A stretch of DNA of 64,000 nt from Ceratodon purpureus (lineage: Eukaryota > Streptophyta > Bryopsida > Pseudoditrichales > Ditrichaceae): assembly GCA_014871385.1 (NCBI GenBank), contig CM026433.1, forward strand, positions 10,357,433 through 10,421,432, written 5' to 3'. A program made the position numbers and the translations under genes. Positions within the stretch are counted from its first letter, which is position 1, and every line of letters begins with the position of its first letter. Below the pieces are notes generated by a model. That model ran no database searches and was not told the origin of the DNA. It saw nothing but the letters and a program-made list of their open reading frames with translations. This document shows positions 48,959 to 59,746 of the stretch, piece by piece.

Positions 48959-51900
48959 ATGGCGTTTCCCAGTAGAAAACGCAAGTGGAGGTCGACTGCG
49001 GAGATCATTCACCATCACGAACTCCAATTCGCTGCAAGCAGGGAGGTTCCGATAACGAGATGGTCATGCCCATGCACGTACTGTCATGGAGGCCGACGCT
49101 TGCCTGTGCGCGCAATAACAAAGCATCTCCAATCTTATGGCCGTGACAAATTCCTGTACCGCTCTATGATTGGAGGAGACCCTCCAGAGGGATACCCGGA
49201 GGACGGAGCATGGTACCACAGCGATGAAGAGTGGAGTGTGGACAGTAATGGACGCGATGAAGAGGTTTTTGAGCATCCTCTACCTGAAGACACGATTTCT
49301 GATCCGCCTGGCCACCACGATGTCCACAAGCAGTTTGAGGACGCTCTACGAACCGTTGAAGAGTTACAGGAGATCGCCCAGGATTCCGAGAATAGGACTA
49401 ATGGGGACACTGATGAGGCAGATTTTGCAGATAGCACGGTGGAGGCATTGGAGTTACTGTACTCGCAGGCATCACATGCAGTGTATCCAGGTAGTACTGT
49501 GAGCCTAATTTCAGCAGTGGTTGTCATCATGACACTGTGCACGACGCACGGGGTCAGCAACGCATTTGTAACTGAGCTACTTCATTATCTGTCAGAGGAG
49601 CTTCTACCAGAAGGAAATGTATTGCCTGCGAAGCACTATAGCGCGAAGAGAACGCTGCAGGCACTCGGACTAGCGTACAATGTTATACATGCTTGTCCCG
49701 CAGGTTGTGTTCTATTTCGTGGTGAGCACGAGGCTTGCGAATCATGTCCCCGCTGCGGGAAAAGCAGATACAGAGAAGGTAGCGTGTGTCTTCTGTAGCG
49801 CACTGTATGTCATATGGAGGTCAACGTGTGTTATCCGTAACGCATCCCATGTCACCTGCTACTCAGTTTACTACATCTGTAACGCAGTATATGTCATGTT
49901 AAACGTAATTTATGTCATCAGTAACTCACTGTATGTCATCTGAAACGCACTTTATGTCACCCTTCCTCGAATGCATTCATGTCACTTTAGTCGCAGAGTT
50001 TGTCATCTGTAACACAATTTGTGCCATCTATAACGTGATGTAGTTTTCTCTGTACCTGTATGCAGGTACGAAGACAGCACCGATGAAGGTGGTAAGGCAC
50101 TTCCCCCTTATTCCGAGGTTGAGGCGCATGTTTGGCTCTCCTGCAATTGCAAAACTTCTGAAGTGGCATTCACAGCGTGGCGTGAGCACGAACGGGGATG
50201 GTGAGATCGCGATGGACAGTGTTGTCGACAGTCCTGCTTGGAAACACATTGGAGTCATAGATCCCACATTCCAAGCGGAGAACCGGAACGTCCGCATGGC
50301 ACTGTCACTTGATGGACTGAACCCTTTTTCGGTTCGGAGTACGTCACATTCAACGTGGCCTGTTCTTTTGATAATTTACAACCTACCGCCGTGGTTACTT
50401 ACAAAACGCTTTTTCATCATGCTGAGCATTTTAATTTCGGGCAAGGAGTCACCAACAGACAAGAACATCGATGTTTTCATTGCGCCACTTCTGGAAGAAT
50501 TGCATGGCCTTTGGGGAGGCGTACCAGCCGTGGACGCTTCAGCAGATCCCGGAGAGAGGTCCTTCACACTTCGTGGCCTGTTATTGTGGACAATCTCGGA
50601 TTTCCCCGCGTATGGCTTGATCTCTGGACAGCAAACCAAGGGCTACAAGGCTTGCCCAGTTTGTGGCCCGAACATTGTTTCCAGGAGTGCGAGGGGCCCG
50701 AACGGCCAGAAGATAGTGTACGTAGGTGCACGCCAACGTCTTCCAGAGGACCACGCATTCCGTACCGATATGCGCTTCAACGGTCTTGAAGAGAACGGTT
50801 GTTCCTGTTCAAGGATGACTGGCAACGACGTCCTGCAATTTGCAGAAGAAAGGGAGGCCTACATCGCCTCTGGTGGCAGGGCAGACGGCCCAGCCGATCC
50901 TGTGAGGAGGCACGGAGTGAAGAGAATTTCCGCGCTTTACTCCCTTCCATATTGGAAGGTCTGGGCCATGTCGCTGACTACTTTTTATTTCTGCTCCAAT
51001 CCTGAATATGGTTAAGTGCACGAGGCAAAGCGTAACGTAAAACTCTGTTAAACCGCGTCACGGTGATGTCATGTAGAACATGAACCTAGGACATAGAGTA
51101 CCGTCACTTTAAACACAGAACATCGTCTATTCTCTGTCAACCTACGTCACTTCAATGCCTCAGTTTCTGCATTCCAATTTTTTTATTTAAATTATAGAAT
51201 TTTGACGACGGCCCGAAATGTGTGGTGCAGGACTTGCTCATCAGGCACACCTTGGACGTCATGCATTGCGAGAAAAACCTATGTGAAAATATAATAAAGA
51301 CTCTGTTTGGGGAGACTGACTTCCCTCGAGGACGCATGGACTTCAAAGACATGGGAGTGAGGTCTAACTTATGGTTGAGACAGACCGACGGCACAGACGG
51401 CCGGCTATTCATGCCACACGCACCTTACGTTCTCCTACCACAAGCGAAGAACGACATGCTAGCTGTAATAGGATCGACGAAGGTGCCTCAGAATTATGCA
51501 GGCGCCATTCACAAAAGGGTGTCTGAAGGAAGACTGAGATTTCTTAAATCTCATGACTTTCACATCCTAATGCAACAGGTAAGCGAATTTCAATTCTACG
51601 TTGCTATTATGTTTAAGTTGACGTAATGATTGTGTGTCAGCTATAGAGATACAAACAATATTTTACTTCTCCTCAATGGAACGTTTTAGTTAACGCCAGA
51701 GCACGTTTCGCCCTGTTAAGCTACATTCATCGTAAACACAGAGTAATGTTACCTTAAACAATGAGTAACGTTACTTGAAACAATGAGCAACGTTACTTGA
51801 AACAATGAGTAACGCAATTCCACGTTACTAGAAAGAAGGAGTAACCCCAGGTTCACGACAAAGCACGTGTCTAGACTATTGTCACCCTTAGGAAAACAAT

Positions 51901-52496
51901 GTGACGCCCTGTACCTTTTTGTAGTATGCTTTCCCCTTATTCATTCTGTACTTTCTGACATTCTATTTTACTCGGTGCCGGTGCATTTGCAGATACTACC
52001 CGTGTCACTGAGGAATGTCGATATGAATCGCGAAGTCCGGACCTGCATCATGAGAGTCAGCAGGGTATTTAGGCGCTTGTGCAGTCGCACAGTCAACCCA
52101 TCCAAAGAAGAAGAGTGGGTTGCAGACGCGAATGAGACACTTTGTATGATTGAGCGCGAGTTCCCTTTAGGCTCAATGGTCATCATGGCGCACCTTCTTG
52201 TGCATCTCATGGAGGAGCTATTTCTATGCGGCCCAGTTCAGAGTCGTTGGATGTATCCAATGGAGAGATACATGAAGACCCTGAAGGATTATGTGCGTTC
52301 GTATGCTCGGCCCGAGGGTTGCATGGCAGAGGCGTACTCTATGGAAGAAACACTTGGATTCTGCTCAGAGTATATGGAACGTTACGGCGCTACATCCCGC
52401 AGAGTGTGGGACGCAAATGAAGATCAGGCAATGCACGATGAAATGGTGGAGGGCAAGGGAGTAAGGCGAGTGATGTCACGCACCCTTCGTGAATGA
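48959..52496 (+). CDS. CACTA transposase Tnp2 (Transposase_21 plus DUF4218)
   Basis: Four exons join in frame: 48959..49778, 50066..50958, 51198..51578, 51993..52496, 865 residues, all GT-AG. Exon 1 starts MAFPSRKRKW and has a zinc-binding-like N-terminus (CPCTYCHGG), then LPAKHYSAKRTLQALGLAY and HACPAGCVLF with CPRCGKSRY, typical of Tnp2. Exon 2 carries the core: VKVVRHFPLIPRL, SPAWKHIGVIDP, LDGLNPF, STWPVLLIIYNLPPW, LWTISDFPAYG. Exon 3 has RHTLDVMHCEKNLCENI. Exon 4 is DUF4218 (LPVSLRNVD, FPLGSMVIMAHLLVHL, CGPVQSRWMYPMERYM). This enzyme cuts CACTA ends. No stop or frameshift is seen. Upstream alternative starts are non-ATG. The normal family C-terminus lies at 52740-53642. Confidence 0.93.
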
Positions 52497-52739
52497 ATTC
52501 ACAAATTTGTAATCACAAACGCCGCCTCACTTCAGCACTACAGACGGTGACACCCTAAACTGTGGCTGTGACCCTTCTCTGCTTTTTTTCCCCTTCAAAT
52601 GTCAACGTCCGTAAACATGAATTAATGTTGCCGAAAACATGAGTTTACGTTCACGTCACCAGAATTTGTGTTAACTCACGTTACACTACGCAAATGCGTT
52701 AAAACGTGTCACTGTGTACACAGTTTCCCTTAAATCTAA

Positions 52740-53642
52740 CGCAACAGCTCTGACAATGTCTTCATAATTGCGCACCTCAGAGCATACGAGGTGGAACAAG
52801 AGTCCAGGTCGTCACTACGCCGCCAGCGCCATCGTGGAAGACCTTCTCGAAGGAGACGGAGGCCCTCTGAAATGCCTTCAGAGCTGCGGGCTTTGCCACC
52901 CTTTCCAGATTGGCTGACTGCCGCGGTTGCCTCCGACCGTGCCAGTGGCTTGAGGCGCGTCGACCAAACCACGTTTGATCTGTCGAGGCCTCCGTCGTTT
53001 AATGCAACCGCGTATCGATCAATGAAGGCTTATGGCATGCACTTTCGTTGCCGCTCAGTCGAAGCTTCAAACACCACCATGGACAGTGGAGTGCATGCAT
53101 CCTTCACAGATGATGGAGGGGCAGAGACAGAAGAGTACGTGGGCCATGTTGAAGAAATACTCGAATTAGACTACAGGCGTACGTGCGTCGTGGTTCTTGT
53201 ATGTTCATGGGTTAAAGGAAGAACAGGAGGTGCTACTCCTACAATGAAGCGGGATGAACACGGGTTCCTTTCTGTCAATTTTGCAGATCAGTACATCGCA
53301 CCTCTGGGACCCCAGTCATTTGCTTTTCCCATTCATGTACAGCAAGTGTTTTTTGCGCCCGACGACGGGCCGTGGAAGGTGGTATGCAAGGTTGATGTTC
53401 GAGGCAGCCGCGGAGGTCGCGCATTCGCAGAAGAAGATGACGACGCAGATGCACAGATCACCGGCCCTATTTCATCACGTGCCAATAACATAGACAGCAG
53501 TAGACCCGAAGCATCAGACTCGGAGGACTTCATAGTGAACGGGTCTTTTGTAGAAGGGCACATGGTTGGTCCTGTAGCAGCGGCCAGTGACGATGAGGGA
53601 GCTGACCACCTTCTCGGCGATTCATCAGATAGTGAGCATTGA
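52740..53642 (+). CDS. DUF4216 segment, probable C-terminal exon of Tnp2
   Basis: Open frame of about 300 codons without a convincing own ATG near its start. It begins with NSSDNVFIIAHLRAYEVEQE, which resembles the region linking DUF4218 to DUF4216 in Tnp2 proteins. It then has an Arg-rich patch, FPDWLTAAV, and the DUF4216-like core (EYVGHVEEILELDY, LVCSWVKGR, FLSVNFADQYIAPLGPQSFAFP, QQVFFAPDDGPWKVV), ending in an acidic tail. It should be spliced to the transposase upstream, but I could not find a donor and acceptor pair with matching phase. The preceding exon also reads to its own stop at 52496. A separate protein is possible. Confidence 0.7.
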   Translation, partial: RNSSDNVFIIAHLRAYEVEQESRSSLRRQRHRGRPSRRRRRPSEMPSELRALPPFPDWLTAAVASDRASGLRRVDQTTFDLSRPPSFNATAYRSMKAYGMHFRCRSVEASNTTMDSGVHASFTDDGGAETEEYVGHVEEILELDYRRTCVVVLVCSWVKGRTGGATPTMKRDEHGFLSVNFADQYIAPLGPQSFAFPIHVQQVFFAPDDGPWKVVCKVDVRGSRGGRAFAEEDDDADAQITGPISSRANNIDSSRPEASDSEDFIVNGSFVEGHMVGPVAAASDDEGADHLLGDSSDSEH

Positions 53643-54611
53643 CCCTCCACAGATCTGATGTCAAATGACTTATCGTGATGTTTCAAGTAACGCAGTTCAA
53701 CGTCTATGGAACATCACTTGTCGTTTTCAGTAACGTCCACAATGCAATGCATGATTAAGCAACGTTAACCATGACGCGTGAACGTTAAAAAACCTGTAAT
53801 CTTGATCTCATCGCTAACTGTGACGCTATCACGTTAAACCTGCGTCCAATCTGTCAAGTCCAATGTCAAACTACGTCAGTGGTGACACGTTCACATGAAA
53901 ACATACCAAAATGCATCTCACGTTTAACTTAACGCACGCATCAAGTAGACGGGTTTTTGCGTCACTAAAAACGCGCGCGTCACTATTGACACCCCCTACG
54001 ACATAGACCTCGTGAAAACCTAGCCTTTACGTCATCAGTAGCTTATATGCATAAGGGACACGTCAGCTACGTCCATATGTTTCTTGAAACGCAGCGTGAC
54101 GCGTTTTTATGTCATCAAAAACGTGTGCGTCACTGTTGACACCCCCTAGGATGTAGCCTACAGACCGCCTAGCCGCCACGTCAGCGGAACCGAAACTCTA
54201 GACCCACGTTTTTAGTAACGCAGTTGAACGTTTCTCATGTCACCCTAAACACCCTCTACGTTAAAAGAAACGTGCTGACGTGGGATGTGACTACATTCAT
54301 CCATTACCAAACTACCGTGAGGTAAAAAACTCCCTGGAAAAGTTACTTTCCACAAAGCAGAGCTCTGTTTAAGTTGACGTGTCCCTGTCCCGTGGCGTTA
54401 TCTTTAACACTGAACCGTCACTTCAAAATTCAAGTTGACACTCTTTGACAGAAGCTGTTAAAGCAACGTCAAAAGTGACGCGTGCACGTTAAAACCTTTA
54501 ACGTGCACTATGTTTATTTGGATCACATTTCCACACTAATTTCCATAATTCGAGTTTTACGTTTCAGATGACGCAGTTTAACGCGGGACAGAATGCTGTT
54601 CTGCTCTAGTG
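53643..54611. repeat. CACTA right subterminal region
   Basis: No gene. Packed with CGTTAAA, AACGCG, TGACG and GTCAC motifs up to the terminal inverted repeat. Two near-copies of a roughly 45-bp stretch containing TGACACCCCCTA occur at about 53940-53995 and 54100-54150. Confidence 0.7.
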
Positions 54612-57600
54612 GGGTGACGGTCAGATTCATGAGACTGAGCAGGCGTTGGAACGCATCACGAGGAAGCGCCTTAGTTAAGATGTCTGCCACGTTGTCAGCA
54701 GTGGTAACATATACGACGTTGATGAGGTAATTTTGCTGATAATGCTCGCGGATGATGTGGTATTTCACGTTGACGTGCTTGGTGCGTCTGTGGAACTCTG
54801 GATTCTTGACGAGTCTTATTGCTGCTTGGTTATCGCTGCGGAGAACTGTAGGTGGTATCTGCGGATACGTGAGGTCTCCCATGAGCTGCCGCACCCATAG
54901 AATCTCCTGTGTGGCTAGGTGGGCGGCGACGTACTCAGCCTCGATTGTAGAGTTTGCGGTACCAGTCTGTTTCCGACTACCCCATGCGATAGGTCCACCA
55001 TTGAGCATAATTACGAAGCCTGACCTAGACTTACGATCGTCAAGGTCTGAGGCGAAGTCAGCATCGCAATATGCTTCAAGAATGTTGGGCCTGCTGCTCG
55101 CACTGTTGGTGATTCGGAGATCTGGTTTGCCGCGGAGGTAACGTAGGATGCGTTTTGCACCTGCAATGTGACTGCGCTTCGGAGCCTTGGTGAACTGTGA
55201 TGCCTTGCTCGTAGCATAAGTAATATCAAGACGAATACCCTGGCTGGCGAAGTGTAGGCTTCCCACAATCTCGCCATATGGGAAGGTCGGGTCCGGCTGC
55301 TCATCGGCGGATGAGATGAGATCAAGCTGTGTATGTGGGTCGGCGGGTATGGTAAGCGGCACGGTGTTGCTGTAACCGTACTCTGCTAGCTTGGAACAGA
55401 TGTAGCGGGATTGATCAAGCTGAAGAATCCCTTGGTCTCTGTCACGCGTAATGTGAAGGCCCACATATACTTCGGGAGCACCTGCAGTGACTTTAAACGC
55501 CCCGCCCATGTCATGAATGATCTGATCGACGTGCTCATGACGTTGACTGCAAATTATGCCGTCGTCAACAAAAATACCAAAGATGAGGGTCGACAATCCT
55601 GCACCAAAATAAACACAGGGATCCGCTTTCGTGGGGAGGAAGTTATAATGAACCAGGAAGTCGTTGAAGGTTTTGTTCCAGATGCGGGAATTCTGCTTCA
55701 AGCCATACAAAGCCTTCCGTAAGCGACAGACCTTTCATGGCTGATTTGGAACAGCGAACCCCTGTGGCTGGCAGCAGCATATATATTTCCTCATCTATTT
55801 CGCCATAAAGAAACGTCGTTTCCACATCAAACTGAGTAATCTCGAGGTTGTCAGCTGCTGCAATTGAAAGGATGGTGCGGATTGAGTCGAATTTGACTAC
55901 AGGTGAGAACGTTTCGGAGTAGTCAAGGCCCTCACGCTGTGAGAATCCTTTAGCGACCAGGCGGGCTTTGTAACGTGCAGCAGTGCCGTCTGTTGTGAGT
56001 TTCACCTTGTAGACCCATTTGTTGTGGACGGCCTGTCTTCCCGGTGGCAGATCTGAGAGCTCCCAAGTACCGTTTCGGATAAGTGAGTTGTACTCCTGAT
56101 CCATGGCGGCTTGCCAGTGTAAGGCTTCGGGAGAGCGGAGCGCCTGGCTATACGATCGTGGCTTGCTTGGTACAGGTGGGCGTGTGTGCGCCATGCCTGC
56201 GTAGACACCTGGTCCATCCGGGTACACCCATGCCCCAAATCGTTCCGGAGGCCGCCTATTTCGCTGTGCTCGAACTGGCAGTGTGTTGGCATCGCTTGAT
56301 GTGTGTGGCGATGTAGCAGTCGGCGGCTGAAGGGGTTCACTGGGGACTGGGGTTGGCGAATCTCCCACTGGTCTTTGTGTGAGTACGTCCGGGTCGGGAC
56401 AACTGCCCCCTTCCAGTGATGAGGAAGAATTTGGTGTAACTCCCACTGTCGCCATGGCCGGGACAGAGATGTAGTCACCGGTGGTATCAACTGTGCCATG
56501 GATGGGGATAACAAGAGTGCCAAATTCGGTATGTGTCAAAGTGATGTTGGTCCATGGGGCAAGCGTGTCATCTGTCCTTGGACACGGGCCGCCGAAGATC
56601 TGCTCGAAAGATGTGTTTGTGGTGACGTCAGTGCTTGGGTCATGGCTGTCGTCGATAGGTGGCATGTCAAGCGCTTGCTGTGACTCTGGTTCGGCATGCA
56701 GCAGATCAGCGGGTGCGGCAGGGGCTACGACTTGAGGTATCACTGCGGCAGGAGCCCGAGCTTGGGGCATCACTGCGGCTGGTGCCAGAGCTTGGGGTAT
56801 CGCTGTGGCATAGTGCTGCGGTGGCCGAGCTGCATGTGCAGGTCCCTGTAGCTCTGAAGTTGCCGGGGGCGCCATGAGAGGCGTGTCTACAGCAGACTGG
56901 CTTCGCTCTGGAGCCTCTGATGTGCTCTCAGCAAAGACCCCGCGAATCACTGCAGATTCATTAAAAATAACGTCTCTACTTTCTTTAATCTTTTGTGTCT
57001 GGTTTACCCAAATTCTGTACGCCTTGCTGGATGGGCTGTATCCCATAAAGATGCCACGGGTGCTCTTTGGCTGGAGTTTGCTACGGAGCTCATCCGGAAC
57101 AAATACATATGCGTCGGCGCCAAAAATTCGCATATAGGAGACTTGCGGCTTGAGCCCATGCCATGCTTGGAATGGGGTCGTGCCTGTAATCGTACGAGTG
57201 CTTGTGCGATTGAGGCAGTACACCGCAGTATGAAGGGCCTCCCCCCAGAACCTAAGATGTACATTGGCTGAGTATAACATGCTCCTCACAGACTCCATGA
57301 TAGTTCGATTGTCCCGTTCGGCTACTCCATTCTGCTCCGGGGTGTACGGGGTCGTCATGTGATGGTGAATATTCTTCTCCTGTAAGTACGCTTGGAAGGG
57401 GCCATTGGTGAATTCTGTGCCACGATCAGTACGTAGAGTGACTATCTTGGATCCAGTCTCCCGCTCAAGCTGGCCGACGAAGCGTCGGAAGCGATCAAGG
57501 GTGTCTGACTTCTTGGCTACGCAAAAGACTACGCGGTACCCCGTTGCGTCGTCTTTAAAGAGGACAAAGTATTTTGCACCTGAGACAGTGTGGACGTGCA

Positions 57601-59167
57601 TTGGGCCGCACAAATCTGAATGAATCAGCTCACCAATTGAGGTGGCTCTAACTCACTCAGCATTGACCGGGAACTGAGAACGGTGATTCTTCCCGTAAAC
57701 GCATCCCGAACAGAAGGAGTGAGCGCCGGGGTTCGAGGAAAGTGACATCCCTTCGACGAGCTCATGCCTTGCAATGTAGCGAATCGTATCATGGTTTACA
57801 TGTCCAAGTCTCTTGTGCCACACATCGATCGACTGATGGCTATCTGTCCTGGTGGATACTCCGAAGTTACCAACATGTAACGTACAGTCTGTGGGTGGTC
57901 GAATTGCCGTAATGAGCAGCTTGTACATCTTACAGATCAAAACTCCTTGCATGACTACTTCTCCTAATTGTGTTACAAGCCGGCAAGTGGTTTTTGATGT
58001 AATAGTATCGATGTTGCGTTGTGCAGCACGCTGCGATGAGAATAAGCTTGTTCCGAGATCAGGAACATATAGCACATCAGTGAGCGTCGCGGTCTCTTGT
58101 CGATCACCAAGATCCACAATGACGTTGATATCTCCCACTCCTACGACAACAAGAATAATTCCTCCAACTCCAGTGACAGTGCGGCGCTCATGTGAGATGT
58201 CTGCATACTTGGTAAAGAATGAATTGCAGTTCGTCATGTGCTCCGTGCAACCCGAATCGACATACTATGAGTCATTGTCTACAACAGTAAAGAAAACCAT
58301 GTATGCTCGGTGACGTTGTTGCTCTTTGAACGGAGGCACGTTCTGTGAGAGCGGGGAGTTCTCAACTGTGGTTTGCTCAGAATGGTCCATCTGTAGACAT
58401 TCGTTTGCCCAGTGACCGGGAAGGCCACACTTCCAACACGTGGTTACTTTCTTCCGTTCAGCAATCTCCTTACGACGCTCTTGCCGTTGCTCGAATGTGA
58501 GCGGTGGGCGGCTTCCTAATGCGATCTTGCCCGGGTTGGTAGAAGCGTCGTAGGCAAGAGCGCTCTAGGGCTCGATGGCCTGCTCCTCAGCCTGGAGTCG
58601 CTGCTCTTGCCTGATGAGTCGGATGATTAAATTACCAAGGGTACGCGATGCGTCCTCCACGTTATCCCAGGCAGAGATAAATGGGCTATATTTTGGTGGC
58701 AGACTTGAAATAACTTTGGACATGAGACCAGAGTTGGTGACTGAGTTATCCCCGAGATTTACGAGTTGGCTTTTGATTATCTCAAGCTTTCCAAGGTAGG
58801 AAGCTATGGTATCAGAGCTGTCTAATTTGCACTCATAAAATCTCTGTTGAACGTGGTGAACTGACTCATGTGCTTTCTGGTCGTGTAGAAGCTTGAGCTT
58901 ATCCCAGATTTCTTTCAAAGTTTTGCAGTTGAGCAAGACTTCTAAGATGCTCTCGTCAACAGCCTTACATAACAGTGATGTATACTGATTATCTTTCTTT
59001 ATCCACTCTCTCTCAGCTGTCGGATCGTTACTGGGCTTGGCCTCCGAACCATCTACAATTCCCATTAAATCATGTCCCAATAGGATAGCACGAATCTGGA
59101 ACTTCTAGAGATGGAAGTTTTGCCCATTGTAGGTCTTTACGTTACGAAGCTCTGCGGTGGAGTCCAT
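54612..59167 (-). pseudogene. copia gag-pol, disabled by stops, a frameshift and the CACTA insertion
   Basis: Gag starts at the ATG at 59167. In order on the minus strand: gag domain; CCHC knuckle CWKCGLPGHWANEC at about 58390-58440; protease DSG near 58250; GAG-pre-integrase (WHKRLGHVNHDTI); integrase with LRTDRGTEF and YTPEQNGVAER; reverse transcriptase with QFDVETTFLYG and FVDDGII; RNase H with EAYCDADFASD and STIEAEYVA. In-frame stops lie at 59105-59107, 58565-58567, 58265-58267, 57653-57655 and 55736-55738. A frameshift lies at about 55755-55770 in reverse transcriptase. The CACTA element cuts off the last codons. The element cannot make a complete polyprotein and would need helper proteins. 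Confidence 0.95.
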
Positions 59168-59291
59168 CTTGTGGACTTACAGACCGAGAGTAAATACACT
59201 AACTGCTGCGCTTCGTAGGCACGAAGTCTAACCGGTACTGTAGGCACAATACTACTATCTTGACTTAACTGACACTTGTGGTAACGTTAAT

Positions 59292-59305
59292 GTGAGCCCA
59301 TAACC
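59292..59305 (-). promoter_or_regulatory. copia primer-binding site, matching initiator tRNA-Met anticodon arm
   Basis: The plus strand reads GTGAGCCCATAACC directly beside the 5' LTR. It matches 13 of 14 bases of the anticodon stem-loop of plant initiator tRNA-Met (GTGGGCCCATAACC, recalled from established sequence) rather than the tRNA 3' end. The minus-strand genomic RNA would therefore pair with the anticodon arm, as in Drosophila copia and yeast Ty5, which use a tRNA half as primer. Confidence 0.8.
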
Positions 59306-59741
59306 TATTGGAATAATTCTCTGAGGATAAATATCAACTGATCGTTATGTTAGGTGATCTCGATGTGAACTAAACGCTAATTCTTGATGATCCAAGATGG
59401 CAAGAAAAAAGGGCCTAACACGATAACACAGAGTACTTCAAGGCTGAAGTTATATTCCACAACACGATAACATACATGCTCTCACATAACATCGTCACGG
59501 TATCTTGGAGCATCTGGCACACGCTGCCTGTTCCATACAGATCACCGGAGAAAGAGAGAGAGGTCAGGGTACTGTGCACCCTTTGATCCTAAACAGCTAG
59601 CACTAACTAGGAGGGAACATGTTCTTGGTATTCAAATTGTGGTCAGGTCATGGTGGTCGGGTAATCATAGAGTCTACCCGGTTGTCACAGTTGGCCAGTA
59701 CCGTTGCCCAGGTAAGTTGTACGCAGTGGGTAATTCCAATA
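59306..59741 (-). repeat. copia 5' LTR
   Basis: 436 bp with TATTGGAAT and ATTCCAATA ends. The outer side is followed by target duplication ATTCA (59742-59746) and the inner side is bordered by the primer-binding site. It should carry the element promoter. Confidence 0.97.
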
Positions 59742-59746
59742 ATTCA

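Larger units (their letters stand above)
35252..54611. mobile_element. CACTA (En/Spm) DNA transposon, 19.36 kb, possibly autonomous
   Basis: The ends are CACTAGAGGAAAACAG at 35252-35267 and, inverted, CACTAGAGCAGAACAG at 54596-54611 (14 of 16 bases match). A 3-bp GGG target duplication is at 35249-35251 and 54612-54614. Inside are a TnpA-like gene (minus), a Tnp2 transposase gene (plus), a DUF4216 segment, further ORFs, and two inverted arrays of about 143-bp tandem repeats. Non-coding parts are crowded with short AACG and GTCA/TGACG motifs. The coding exons I checked are open and splice in frame, so it may be active. It is inserted in the copia pol gene, so it is younger than the copia insertion. 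Confidence 0.96.
34764..59741 (-). mobile_element. Ty1/copia LTR retrotransposon, interrupted by a CACTA element
   Basis: The LTRs at 34764-35198 (3' LTR) and 59306-59741 (5' LTR) differ by five A/G transitions and one inserted T, about 98.8% identity, so the insertion is young. The target duplication ATTCA flanks it exactly (34759-34763 and 59742-59746). Domain order on the minus strand is gag, CCHC zinc knuckle, protease, GAG-pre-integrase, integrase, reverse transcriptase, RNase H, which is the copia order. Without the CACTA insert the element would be about 5.6 kb. The termini are TATTGGAAT...ATTCCAATA, a non-canonical TA...TA. A 19.36-kb CACTA element interrupts the end of pol. Confidence 0.97.

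Noticed and set aside
35252..54611. Integrated virus or novel defence island
   Set aside because: CACTA ends, 3-bp duplication, Tnp2 and TnpA-like genes identify it fully as an En/Spm transposon.
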